Program-made: the position numbers and the translations under genes
Assembly: GCA_963806015.1 (NCBI GenBank)
Contig: CAWDWM010000010.1
Coordinates: 62,001 to 126,000 of the forward strand
Origin: JAOPZW01 sp963806015
Lineage (GTDB): Bacteria > Actinomycetota > Thermoleophilia > Solirubrobacterales > Solirubrobacteraceae
Direction: 5' to 3'
Length of the DNA stretch: 64,000 nucleotides
Notes under the pieces: model-generated
What the model was told of the DNA's origin: nothing
What the model saw: the letters and a program-made list of their open reading frames with translations, nothing else
The model's database searches: none
Part shown: one piece after another, positions 45,811-54,123 of the stretch
How positions within the stretch are numbered: position 1 is the stretch's first letter
Layout: each line of letters starts with the position of its first letter

Positions 45811-46785
45811 CTACGCCAGCCCCAGCAGGCGCTCGGCGTTGCCGTGCGCCAGGCGCTCGAGGTCGTCGGGGCTCAGGGGCGCGGTGTCGAGCAGGCGCCG
45901 GCCGTCGGTGTTGGGCGCGTAGGGCCAGTCGACCGAGAAGAGCACGCGATCGGCGCCGAAGACCATGAGCGCGCACAGCAGCGGCGGGATGGTGAACAGG
46001 CCGCTGGTCGTGATGTGGACGTTGGACAGGATGTACTCGGAGGGCAGGCGGTCCAGGCCGCTGACGGCGGGCGGCAGGTTGTCGTCGACGCGCGCGAGCA
46101 TGAAGGGCAGCATCTCGCCCATGTGGCCGATGACGAGCCGCAGCCGCGGGTGGCGATCGAAGACGCCCGCGAGCACCATGCGCAGCAGGTGCAGGCCGGT
46201 CTCCGCGTGCCAGCCGAACGCGGCGGCGCTGAGGAACCAGCTCACCGCCGGGTTGAAGCCCTGGTAGTAGGCGTCGCGCACCGCCGGCACGGGCTCGGCC
46301 GGGTGCAGGTAGAGGACCGCGCCCAGGCGCTCGAAACGGTCGAGCAGCACGTCGAACGCGGGATCGTCGAGGAAGCGTCCGTCGGTGTGGCCGTTGACCA
46401 TCGCGCCCCGGAAGCCCAGCTCGGTGACCGCGCGCTCCAGTTCGTCGGCGGCGGCCGCGGGCGCCGAGGTCGGCAGCGTGGCGAAACCGGCGAAGCGATC
46501 GGGGTGCTCGGCCACCGCGCGCGCCAGGGCGTCGTTCGCCTCGCGCGCCAGCGGGATGGCGGTGTCGGCATCGAGGTGCTGGACCCCCGGCGTCGTGTGG
46601 CTGATGACCTGAAGGTCGATGCCCGCCTCGTCCATCGCGGCCAGGCGGCGCTCGCCGAGGTCGGCGAGGTTGGCCTCCAGCGGCGTGCCCGAGGCCGCGT
46701 CGGGGTTGCGCAGGGCGCCGATCGCCGTCGCGATGTCCGGAGTCCAGAAGTGATCCTCGATGCTGATGACGCGCATGCGCGGCAT
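45811..46785 (-). CDS. Amidohydrolase 2 family protein (decarboxylase-like)
   Basis: A 324-residue metal-dependent TIM barrel of the ACMSD/gamma-resorcylate-decarboxylase branch. It begins MRVISIEDHFWTP (the ExHx metal motif in place of HxH). It then has GFATLPTSAP, LYLHPAEPVP (metal His), LVIGHMGEMLPFML (His-Met-Gly-Glu) and LFSVDWPYAPN (catalytic Asp). The start is the ATG at 46785 or 46776. Such enzymes decarboxylate or hydrolyse aromatic acids. Neighbours give no pathway clue; it ends at the long inverted-repeat element. Confidence 0.85.
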   Translation of the reverse strand: MPRMRVISIEDHFWTPDIATAIGALRNPDAASGTPLEANLADLGERRLAAMDEAGIDLQVISHTTPGVQHLDADTAIPLAREANDALARAVAEHPDRFAGFATLPTSAPAAAADELERAVTELGFRGAMVNGHTDGRFLDDPAFDVLLDRFERLGAVLYLHPAEPVPAVRDAYYQGFNPAVSWFLSAAAFGWHAETGLHLLRMVLAGVFDRHPRLRLVIGHMGEMLPFMLARVDDNLPPAVSGLDRLPSEYILSNVHITTSGLFTIPPLLCALMVFGADRVLFSVDWPYAPNTDGRRLLDTAPLSPDDLERLAHGNAERLLGLA

Positions 46786-46865
46786 CTTCGCGATCCGTCG
46801 CGCGCGGCGGTGCCCGGCCCAGGGGGCCGCCGCAACCCCGCGACCTCGCGTACGTTGTCGCGGAG

Positions 46866-48224
46866 ATGACCCGTACAGGAGTCCTCGCCGTTGCCGTGCT
46901 CGTCGCCGCCGCGCTCGCCCCGCCCGCGGAGGCGAGCTTCGGCGCGCCGGTACAGCTCACGGACGGCTCATACGGCATCGGCGTGGTGGCCGACACCGAT
47001 GCGGCGGGCTCCACGACCGCGCTCGTCTCCGGCTACGGACAGGGTCCGCGCCTATTCGAGCGTGCTTCCGGCGGCGCCTGGTCGGCGGCGACGCCGCTGC
47101 CCGGCAGTCCCAGCAGCGTGGCGGGCCCCGTCGTCGACGCCGCCGGCAACGGAGCCCTGGGGATCGCGTGGCGCGTCGACGCGCCCCGACACTACGCCGG
47201 CATCGCCGTCGCCATGCGCGATCCGGGCGGAGCGCTCGGCGAGCCGACCGAGATCGCCGGGGACGACGCCGGGGGCGTGCGCCACCCGGCGCTGGCGATC
47301 GATCCGCAGGGCGACGCGCTGCTGGCCTACAACACGGCGACCAGACAGGTCCACCTCAGCCTGCGCGGCGCCATCGCCATCACCTACCGCAGGGCAGGCT
47401 CGTTCGCGCCGCCGACGATCGTCGACTCGACGCCGTCGAGCGCGCCCGCCGTCGCGATGGCAGGCGACGGCACCGGCGTCGTCGCGTGGACGCACGGCCG
47501 CCGGGTCTACGTGGTCTCGGTGGGCGCCGACGGGCAGATCGGCAAGGTCAAGCGGTTCGCCTCGCCGGAGGGGGTCGCAGGCCTCGTCGCGGCGGCGGGC
47601 GAGCGCGGGGCGGCCACGCTGGCGTGGGTCAGCCATCGCGCGGCCGGGACGGTCCGCAGCTCGCGCACCCGCTACTCCGTGCGCGCTCTGGGCCGGACCG
47701 CGGGGCACGCCTTCGCGGCGATCCGCACAGTCGCCACGACCAGTGACTTCGTGCGCGGCGTCGCCATCGCCGCGGACGAGAACGGCCGCGTGACGCTGGC
47801 CTGGAGCCGGGAGCACTACGGCGACGACCGCTCGGTGGGCACCAACGGCATCACGAGCGCGGTCCTCGCGACCAGCGCGCAGGCCGGGAGGCCCCTGCCG
47901 GCGCCGCAGGTCGTGGCCAAACGGGGACGCCGGTACCTGACGCCGCCCGACGTGGCGGTCGCCAACGGCCGCGTGGCGCTCGCCTGGGGCTCGGCGGCCG
48001 GCCGCCGCGACGTGGGCGTCCAGGCCGCCGTCGGTCCGTCCGGCGCCATCGGGCCGCCGCAGACCGTCGTCGCCAAGACGCTGAAGCAGAGCAGCTTCGG
48101 GCCCCAGCCCCTCATCCAGGTGACGCTCGCCCCCAACGGCACCGAGACGGTCTTCTACGTGGAGCCCACCGAGGCGCCGCCGACGGCGCCCCAGTTCGTG
48201 CTGAAGGCCGCCGACGGCCCCTGA
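46866..48224 (+). CDS. Secreted propeller-like protein of unknown function
   Basis: A 452-residue exported protein with signal peptide at residues 1-23 (LAVAVLVAAALAPPAEA). The mature part consists of seven or so repeats of about 55 residues carrying variants of D..G.....AW....G (GNGALGIAWRVD, GDALLAYNT, GTGVVAWTHG, GAATLAWVSH, GRVTLAWSRE, GRVALAWGSA), as in sialidase/BNR-like beta-propellers. No catalytic residues are evident, so it may be a binding protein. Its end is one base from the convergent GST-like gene. Confidence 0.75.
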   Translation: MTRTGVLAVAVLVAAALAPPAEASFGAPVQLTDGSYGIGVVADTDAAGSTTALVSGYGQGPRLFERASGGAWSAATPLPGSPSSVAGPVVDAAGNGALGIAWRVDAPRHYAGIAVAMRDPGGALGEPTEIAGDDAGGVRHPALAIDPQGDALLAYNTATRQVHLSLRGAIAITYRRAGSFAPPTIVDSTPSSAPAVAMAGDGTGVVAWTHGRRVYVVSVGADGQIGKVKRFASPEGVAGLVAAAGERGAATLAWVSHRAAGTVRSSRTRYSVRALGRTAGHAFAAIRTVATTSDFVRGVAIAADENGRVTLAWSREHYGDDRSVGTNGITSAVLATSAQAGRPLPAPQVVAKRGRRYLTPPDVAVANGRVALAWGSAAGRRDVGVQAAVGPSGAIGPPQTVVAKTLKQSSFGPQPLIQVTLAPNGTETVFYVEPTEAPPTAPQFVLKAADGP

Positions 48225-48225
48225 T

Positions 48226-48984
48226 TCAGCGCTCCTCGCGGAACAGGCGCAGGGCGAAGGCCCCGGCGGGATGGGCCCGGAAGGCCTGCACCGCCGCGGC
48301 CATGTCGGACGGCAGCTCGACCGGCTGGGGGAGTGGAACGCCGTACTGCGGCGGTACGAGGACGGGCGCCGCGAGGGCGGCGAAGGCGAGGTCGGCGGCG
48401 GTGAAGGCGTCGCCGCACAGGTAGCGCCGGCCATCGCCCAGGCGCGCCGCCACGGCGTCGAACGTCTCCTGCACGGCGGCGCCGGCCTGCGCGGGGGTCT
48501 CGGGCCCGATGGCGAACAGGTGGCGGATGTAGCCCGAGAGGACGCCCAGCAGCAGCGGGAACGCCAGCCGCTCCCACCGGGGGACCCCCGTGCAGTTGTA
48601 GGCGCGCCCGAGATCGCGCTCGGGGAGGATGTGGAAGTACATCCAGCGCCGCCCCTCCGGCCCCAGCCGCGCGTCGAAGTCGCGCTCGAGGGCGACGACC
48701 TCGGCCCGCCGCGCGGGATCGTCGGGGTACAGGCGCGCGCCCGGCTCGGTCTGGCGATCGGCGTAGGCCAGGATGGCCGCCGACTGGGTGAAGACGCCGT
48801 CGCTTGCAACCAGGACGGGGACCGTGCCACCCCCGCCTGCCCGGCGCGAGGCGACGCGATGGACGATCTGGACGTGGCGCTCCTCGCGGTAGGCGATCGC
48901 CGCGCGGTCCAGGGCCCAGCGGGCCTTCTCGCAGTAGTGGCTGATCGGGATCGTGATGAGGCGCGCGGGGGATGACGCGGCCAT
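48226..48984 (-). CDS. Glutathione S-transferase-like protein
   Basis: A 252-residue protein with a thioredoxin-like N-terminal domain (RLITIPISHYCEKARWALDR, then GTVPVLVASDGVFTQSAAIL, the cis-Pro and the Ser/Ala glutathione-contact motif) and an all-helical C-terminal domain (YLCGDAFTAADLAFAALAAP, the N-capping box). Actinobacteria mostly use mycothiol, so the thiol partner may not be glutathione. The ATG at 48984 lies two bases after the TetR gene stop, so the two are co-transcribed and GST is probably the regulator's target. Confidence 0.85.
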   Translation of the reverse strand: MAASSPARLITIPISHYCEKARWALDRAAIAYREERHVQIVHRVASRRAGGGGTVPVLVASDGVFTQSAAILAYADRQTEPGARLYPDDPARRAEVVALERDFDARLGPEGRRWMYFHILPERDLGRAYNCTGVPRWERLAFPLLLGVLSGYIRHLFAIGPETPAQAGAAVQETFDAVAARLGDGRRYLCGDAFTAADLAFAALAAPVLVPPQYGVPLPQPVELPSDMAAAVQAFRAHPAGAFALRLFREER

Positions 48985-48986
48985 GG

Positions 48987-49577
48987 CTAGCAGGCGACCA
49001 GCCGCACCATGAGCTCGGCGGCGTGCGCGTCGTCGAGGCCCTCGTCGAGCGCGAGCGAGCGCCAGGTCGTGAAGGCCAGTGCGTGGCCGATCGCGGCGCG
49101 CTCGCGCGCCCGCGCACGGCCCCGTGAGCGCCGGCCGCGCACGACCGCCTCGCGGGCCGCGGCCAGGTACCGGTGATAGCCCGCGAAGCTCTCGCGGACG
49201 ACCTCCGACACGTGCTCGTCGCGAATGAGGTTCTCGATCATGCTCGCGGTCCGCCGGTAGTAGGGATACAGCGCCTCGAGCGCGGCGCGCAGGCGGGCGT
49301 CGGGATCCTCGATCGCCGCCCAGGCGCCGATGTCGGGCACGGGGTTCTCCGCCATCCAGTGCGCCGTGCAGGCCGCGAACAGCGACGCCTCGTCGGGGAA
49401 GTGGCGGTACACGGTCGAGCGGCGCACGCCGGCGTGCTCGGCCAGCGCGCTCACCGAGGTCCGCGCGGGGCCGACGGTTCCATGCAGTGCGACGGCGCTC
49501 TCGGTGATGCGCTGGCGCGTGAGCTCCTCGAGCTCGGCGCGGCGCTTCATCCGGTATGGGCGCTTTTGATCGGTCAT
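48987..49577 (-). CDS. TetR-family transcriptional regulator
   Basis: A 196-residue repressor: N-terminal HTH RITESAVALHGTVGPARTSV and ALAEHAGVRRSTVYRHFPDE (residues about 20-70), followed by a helical ligand-binding domain. It heads the leftward pair with the GST-like gene and faces a cupin gene across 75 bp. That gap contains a consensus promoter overlapped by an inverted repeat, so it likely represses its own transcript, the cupin, or both. Confidence 0.92.
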   Translation of the reverse strand: MTDQKRPYRMKRRAELEELTRQRITESAVALHGTVGPARTSVSALAEHAGVRRSTVYRHFPDEASLFAACTAHWMAENPVPDIGAWAAIEDPDARLRAALEALYPYYRRTASMIENLIRDEHVSEVVRESFAGYHRYLAAAREAVVRGRRSRGRARARERAAIGHALAFTTWRSLALDEGLDDAHAAELMVRLVAC

Positions 49578-49578
49578 G

Positions 49579-49621
49579 TGTGTCCACCGAATCTTGACAC
49601 ATCCGGAAGGCGCCGTTACAT
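49579..49621 (+). promoter_or_regulatory. Consensus promoter with overlapping TetR-type operator
   Basis: TTGACA (49594-49599) and TTACAT (49616-49621) are 16 bp apart and about 30 bp before the cupin start, the best sigma-70-type promoter in the window. TGTGTC (49579-49584) and GACACA (49596-49601) form an inverted repeat with an 11-bp gap that covers the -35 box. Bound repressor would occlude the polymerase there. Confidence 0.7.
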
Positions 49622-49652
49622 TGCCGCGACACTACTGTCCGATGAAAGGAAC

Positions 49653-50171
49653 ATGACGATGTTGCAGACGACGGGGGCGAAGGTGGTCGGGCCGGCCGAC
49701 GGCAAGAGCGGCTCACTGGGCATGATCGGCGTGCGCTTCATGATCGACGGCGACGAGACCGAGGGCCGCCTCTCGCTCGTCGAGCACCCGATGCCGCCGC
49801 GCGCGCTGGCCGCCCCGCTGCACCGCCACCTGCGCGAGGACGAGTACAGCTACGTCCTGGAGGGCAAGGTCGGCGCGCTGCTGGGCGACGAGGTGGTCAT
49901 CGCCGGCCCGGGCGACCTGATCTTCAAGCCGCGCAACCAGTGGCACACCTTCTGGAACGCCGGCGACGAGACCGCGCGGATCCTCGAGATCATCTCCCCG
50001 TCGGGCTTCGAGCGCTTCTTCGACGAGCTCGTCGACCTCGGCGGCGCGGTGAACGCCGACCCGAGCGCGCTGGTCGAGCTCTGCGAGCGCTACGGCCTGG
50101 AGATGCAGCCCGACAGCATCCCCGGCCTCATCGAGCGCTTCGGCCTGCGCCCCCCGGGTGACGCGGCCTGA
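49653..50171 (+). CDS. Cupin-domain protein
   Basis: A 172-residue single-cupin protein. The first metal motif is PLHRHLREDEYSYVLEG (H-x-H with the following Glu), and the second is GDLIFKPRNQWHTFWNAGDE, with the last His ligand. A helical C-terminal tail (from about residue 115) carries LVELCERYGLEMQPDSIPGL, seen in quercetin-dioxygenase-like small cupins. The ATG at 49653 has AAAGGA three bases upstream. It is probably under the divergent TetR. Enzymatic versus sensory role undecided. Confidence 0.88.
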   Translation: MTMLQTTGAKVVGPADGKSGSLGMIGVRFMIDGDETEGRLSLVEHPMPPRALAAPLHRHLREDEYSYVLEGKVGALLGDEVVIAGPGDLIFKPRNQWHTFWNAGDETARILEIISPSGFERFFDELVDLGGAVNADPSALVELCERYGLEMQPDSIPGLIERFGLRPPGDAA

Positions 50172-50196
50172 GGAGGTCCTCGCCTAGGCTTCCCGG

Positions 50197-51261
50197 ATGC
50201 GTCGCGCGCTTCTGGCCGCCGTCATCGCCGCCCTGTGCCTTCCGGCCGGGGCGGCGGCGCGCGTCCCGCGCGACTTCTTCGGCGTGATGGCCAACGGGCC
50301 GCTCGACGCGCCCGGCTTCGCGCTCGACGCCGAGTCGGCGGCGATGCGCAGCGCCGGGGTGCAGACCGAGCGCATGGAGATCTCGTGGGATCTCGTCGAG
50401 CCCCAGAAGGGGCAGTACGACTACGCGCTCACCGACCGCAAGGTGCTCGCGGCCGCGCGCGCTGGGCTCGACGTGCTGGCCCTGATCGTCCGCTCGCCGG
50501 GGTGGGCCGCCCGGCATCCGGGAAACCCGTTCTCCGCACCGCGCGACCCCGCGGACTACGCCGCGTTCGCCACGACCCTGGTCGCGCGCTACGGGCCCGG
50601 CGGCGAGCTGTGGCGCGAGCACCCCGAGGTCGCCGCGCGGCCGGTCCGCGCCTGGCAGGTGTGGAACGAGCCCAACCTCGCCGTCTACTGGGCCGAGCAG
50701 CCGTTCATGCGTGGCTATGCGCGGCTGCTCAACGCGGCCGACGCCGCGATCAAGCACGCCGACCCCGGCGCCACGGTCGCGATGGCGGGCCTGGCCAACT
50801 TCTCCTGGCGCGACCTCGAGCGGCTCTTCGCCAAGGGCGGGGCGAAGCTGCGCTTCGACGTGGCGGCGGTGCATCCGTTCAGCGGGCGGCCGTCGAACGC
50901 CGTGAAGATCGTCGGCCTGAACCGCAAGGTCCTCGACCGCCACGGCGCCAAGAGCAAGCCGATCTGGCTCACCGAGCTGACGTGGTCATCGGCCAAGGGC
51001 AAGAAGCAGAAGCTGACCCAGAACTGGGAGACGACGGAGGCGGGGCAGGCGCTGCGCCTGCGCCAGGCCTACCGGCTCTTCGTGCGCGCGCGCCACGCCC
51101 TGCGCCTGGAGCGCATCTACTGGTACACGTGGCTGACCGTCGACCGCGACTCGCCCAACTCCTTCGACTACTCGGGCCTGCGCACCCAGCGGCCCGACGG
51201 CAGCGTGGTCGACAAGCCCGCGGCGAGGGCGTTCCGCGCCGTCGTGCGCCGCTACCGCTGA
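50197..51261 (+). CDS. Secreted clan GH-A glycoside hydrolase
   Basis: A 354-residue TIM barrel with a signal peptide (residues 1-21, LLAAVIAALCLPAGAAA). The acid/base Glu158 is in WQVWNEPNLA and the likely nucleophile Glu260 in PIWLTELTWSS, both at strand ends as in clan GH-A families such as GH39 and GH5. MEISWDLVEPQKGQYDYAL is the typical second-strand motif. It should hydrolyse an extracellular polysaccharide or glycoside; substrate not readable. The 3' end overlaps the convergent small gene by 10 bp. Confidence 0.85.
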   Translation: MRRALLAAVIAALCLPAGAAARVPRDFFGVMANGPLDAPGFALDAESAAMRSAGVQTERMEISWDLVEPQKGQYDYALTDRKVLAAARAGLDVLALIVRSPGWAARHPGNPFSAPRDPADYAAFATTLVARYGPGGELWREHPEVAARPVRAWQVWNEPNLAVYWAEQPFMRGYARLLNAADAAIKHADPGATVAMAGLANFSWRDLERLFAKGGAKLRFDVAAVHPFSGRPSNAVKIVGLNRKVLDRHGAKSKPIWLTELTWSSAKGKKQKLTQNWETTEAGQALRLRQAYRLFVRARHALRLERIYWYTWLTVDRDSPNSFDYSGLRTQRPDGSVVDKPAARAFRAVVRRYR

Positions 51262-51539
51262 GGCGGCCGCGGCGGGCGCCACGGCTCGCCGGGGCGCCGT
51301 GGGGGCGGCGTCCAGCCGTTGGACGTCATCCGCAGCGCGCGCATGGCCTTCTCCTTGGCCTCCCACGGCACGCGCCGGTAGAGCGGGACGAAGACGAAGC
51401 GCCAGAAGTAGGCGCCGCGCGGCCGGTAGGGCGCCGTGGTGGCCTGGGGGTGGTCGCGGCGCAGGTCCTCCATCGCGGCGATGCGCAGGTGCTGCTCGGC
51501 CTGCTCGCGCAGGCGCTGCTGCGCGCCGGCGAGGTTCAT
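51252..51539 (-). CDS. Small basic protein, last gene of the long leftward operon
   Basis: A 95-residue protein: an amphipathic N-terminal helix (GAQQRLREQAEQHLRIAAME), then an aromatic segment YRPRGAYFWRFVFVPLYRRV that could lie on or in the membrane, and a Pro/Arg-rich tail. No family recognised. Its ATG overlaps the stop of the flavoprotein gene by four bases, so it is translated with it. The end overlaps the glycosidase gene on the other strand. Confidence 0.65.
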   Translation of the reverse strand: MNLAGAQQRLREQAEQHLRIAAMEDLRRDHPQATTAPYRPRGAYFWRFVFVPLYRRVPWEAKEKAMRALRMTSNGWTPPPRRPGEPWRPPRPPQR

Positions 51540-52903
51540 GCCGGCACCGAAGCCGTCGCCTGCGCCTTGGCCTGCTCGCGCAACTCGGCCAGCCCGTTCT
51601 GCGCGGCGATCGCGATCGGCTCGAAGAGCGCGCCGATGGGCGGCGAGTAGATGTTCTCCATCCAGGCGAAGTCCTCGAGCGTCGCGCCGCGCTTGGCCGC
51701 GAAGGCGAGGAAGTCGCAGCGCTCCTTGACGCCCTCGCCGCCGTGGACCTGGCCGCCGATGAGCCGCAGCGTGCCGGGCTCGGCCAGCAGCTTGACGTGC
51801 GTGCGGGTGGCCCCGGGGAAGTAGCGCGCGCGCGAGACGCCGACGCCCTTCGCCAGCACGTAGGGGACGCCCATGGCGCCGGCCAGCGTCTCGCCCAGCG
51901 AGAAGCCGCCGATCGTGTAGTCGCCCGCGACGAGCCCCCACGGCACCCACACGGGGTCGTAGGTGCGGTCGTCGCCGGCGGCGTTGGCGCCCGCGGTGCG
52001 CCCCTGCGCGTACGCGTGCGAGCCGGTGAGCCCGCGGATGGGGATCATCGTCAGCCCGTGGGGGACCTCGATGACGTCGCCGGCGGCCCACACGCCGTCC
52101 TTCGTCGTGCGCATGTGGTCGTCGACGACGAGCCCGCCGGTCGTCCCCGCGGCGAGCCCCGCGGCCTCCGCGACGGCGGTGTTGGGCACCTTGTGCAGGC
52201 AGACGATGACCACGTCGCAGGCGATCTCGCCCTGCGAGGTCGCCACCGCGCGGACGTGGTCGTCACCCAGGAAGGCCTCGACCGCGGTCCCGAGGTGCAG
52301 CGTCACGCCGCGCTTGGTCAGCGACTCGTGGACCGGCTCGGCCACGTCGGGGTCGAGCACCTCGTGCAGGACCCACGGCCCCTCGTCGATGAAGTGGACC
52401 TCCAGGCCGCGCTGGCCGAGGTTGCCCGCCATCTCGACCCCGAGGGGCGTCGCGCCGACGACGGCGACGGTCTTGACCGTCTCGAGCACCTTGTCGAACT
52501 CCATCGCCTTGCGGATGTTCTTGACGTAGTGCAGGCCCTCGAGGTTGGCGCCCGGGACGTCGGGCTTCTCCCAGACGAAGCCCGTGGCGACGATCAGCTT
52601 GTCGAAGCCCTCGTGCTGGTTGCGCGCCGTGATGGTCCCGCGGTCGAGGTCGATGTCGGTGACGACGGTCTCCATGCGCATGTCCAGGCCGTCGGACACG
52701 TAGCGCTCGACGGTCGACAGGAAGAGGTCCTCGAAGCGCGGGATCTCGCCGCCGTACACGAAGGGGATCCCGCACGGGGAGTAGGCGATGTCCTCGAACT
52801 CGGTGTACAGCGACACCTTGAGGTCGGGGTCCACCCGCTTGGCGGTGGTCGCGGCGGAGATGCCGGCGCCCCCGCCGCCGATGACGATGAGCCGTTCGGT
52901 CAT
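51536..52903 (-). CDS. CoA-disulfide reductase / NADH oxidase-like flavoprotein
   Basis: A 455-residue pyridine nucleotide-disulfide oxidoreductase of the single-cysteine class. The FAD loop is LIVIGGGGAGISAATTAKR. Cys44 in AYSPCGIPFVYGG is the redox cysteine used by CoA-disulfide, persulfide and polysulfide reductases. The NAD loop is VAVVGATPLGVEMAGNL and the second FAD motif VWAAGDVIEV, with a C-terminal dimerisation domain ending near QNGLAELREQ. It overlaps its neighbours by four bases each side. In this operon it could recycle a thiol or sulfane product, perhaps with the OsmC-type protein upstream. Confidence 0.88.
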   Translation of the reverse strand: MTERLIVIGGGGAGISAATTAKRVDPDLKVSLYTEFEDIAYSPCGIPFVYGGEIPRFEDLFLSTVERYVSDGLDMRMETVVTDIDLDRGTITARNQHEGFDKLIVATGFVWEKPDVPGANLEGLHYVKNIRKAMEFDKVLETVKTVAVVGATPLGVEMAGNLGQRGLEVHFIDEGPWVLHEVLDPDVAEPVHESLTKRGVTLHLGTAVEAFLGDDHVRAVATSQGEIACDVVIVCLHKVPNTAVAEAAGLAAGTTGGLVVDDHMRTTKDGVWAAGDVIEVPHGLTMIPIRGLTGSHAYAQGRTAGANAAGDDRTYDPVWVPWGLVAGDYTIGGFSLGETLAGAMGVPYVLAKGVGVSRARYFPGATRTHVKLLAEPGTLRLIGGQVHGGEGVKERCDFLAFAAKRGATLEDFAWMENIYSPPIGALFEPIAIAAQNGLAELREQAKAQATASVPA

Positions 52904-54123
52904 GTCCGTCCCTCCTCTGGGCTGGCACCGGCGAGGGCCATGTCGATGTCGCCGGCCAGCAGGTCGTCGAGTGTCTCACGGCGCCGGCACAGTCGCCAGC
53001 GGCCGTCGTCGTGGGCGAGTACCGCGGGCTGCAGGTCGCCGAAGCGCGTCGATTGCGCCTGCTGGTAGGCGCCGGCGTCGCGCACGAGCAGGGCGTCGCC
53101 GCGCTCGAGCTCGGGCAGCGGCGCGGCGGGGTGCAGGACGTCGACGTTCAGGCACAGCGGCCCGCTCACCAGCGCCGGCGTCCCGGGGCCGTCGGGCGCG
53201 CGGGCCGTCTCGATCCGCGGCCACGACCACAGCGTCGCGGGCAGCAGGTTGGTGCCGGCGTCGACGACGACGCAGCGGGTGCCGTCGTCCAGGGGCTTGA
53301 TCGCCACCACCCTGAACGCGAGCGCCACCGCGTCGGTCACCAGCGCGCGGCCCGGCTCGAGGATCAGGCGGCCGCTGAAGCCGGCGGCGCGCAGGGCGCC
53401 GGCGACCGCCGCGGCTTGCGCGGCCACGGCCGGCGCCGCCGGGAAGCCGCCGCCGAGATCGATCGCTGCGACGCGGAGGCTGACGGCCAGGCCCGCCAGG
53501 CGCGCCGCGGCCTGCGCGTGGCCCGCGGGCGGCGGCGGCCACTGCACGGTGATCGCGGCGCCCAGCCGTGCCGCGCCGGCGAGCGGGCGCTCGAAGCCGG
53601 TGGAGACGAGGTGGGCGCTCAGCGCCTCGAGGTCGAGCCCCAGCGCCCGCGCGCTCGCGGCCGCCTCGGGCACCCGCGCGGGCGCGATGCCGAAGCGCGT
53701 CGGCTCGACGCCGATGCCCGGCAGCGCGACGCGCAGGCCCACGCGCTCGACGCCGGCCCGCGCCGCGCGCGCGATCTCGGGCTCCGAGTCGACGACGACC
53801 AGGGCGCCGTCGCTCGCCGCGCGCTCGAGCAGCGCATCGGACTTGACCGGGCCGTTGACGATGACGTCGGGACCCGCGGCGCCGATGGCGTCGCGCGCCA
53901 TGGCGTACTCGGCCTCGCACACGACCTCGTGCCCGGCGCCCTCGGCGGCCAGCGCGCGCAGGATGGCCGGCAGCCGGTTGGTCTTGTAGGAGTAGGCCAC
54001 CTCGGTCTGGGGCCACGCCTGCGTCCATGCCGCGCGGAACTCGCGCAGGCGGGTGCGCACGCGGTCGAGATCGACCAGCCACAGCGGCGAACCGTGCTCG
54101 GCCATGAGCTGCTCGACCGTCAT
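52900..54123 (-). CDS. PLP-dependent group IV decarboxylase (DAP/ornithine decarboxylase-like)
   Basis: A 407-residue fold-type III enzyme. Lys47 in VAYSYKTNRLP binds PLP. GHEVVCEAEYAMA, IVNGPVKSDALL, IDLGGGFP (phosphate loop), LEPGRALV and GPLCLNVDVL (active-site Cys contributed across the dimer) are all as in diaminopimelate and carboxynorspermidine decarboxylases. The His-x-Gly-Ser strand reads AHLVSTGF, a variant near the cofactor. No lysine or polyamine genes are adjacent; instead it is translationally coupled to an aminotransferase-fold protein without its lysine. It probably decarboxylates a dedicated amino-acid intermediate of this pathway. Confidence 0.85.
   Translation of the reverse strand: MTVEQLMAEHGSPLWLVDLDRVRTRLREFRAAWTQAWPQTEVAYSYKTNRLPAILRALAAEGAGHEVVCEAEYAMARDAIGAAGPDVIVNGPVKSDALLERAASDGALVVVDSEPEIARAARAGVERVGLRVALPGIGVEPTRFGIAPARVPEAAASARALGLDLEALSAHLVSTGFERPLAGAARLGAAITVQWPPPPAGHAQAAARLAGLAVSLRVAAIDLGGGFPAAPAVAAQAAAVAGALRAAGFSGRLILEPGRALVTDAVALAFRVVAIKPLDDGTRCVVVDAGTNLLPATLWSWPRIETARAPDGPGTPALVSGPLCLNVDVLHPAAPLPELERGDALLVRDAGAYQQAQSTRFGDLQPAVLAHDDGRWRLCRRRETLDDLLAGDIDMALAGASPEEGRT

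Noticed and set aside
45637..46869. A 410-codon rightward frame through the long inverted-repeat element and antisense to the amidohydrolase.
   Set aside because: Composition is that of a shadow frame; the reverse strand has a complete amidohydrolase with metal motifs.
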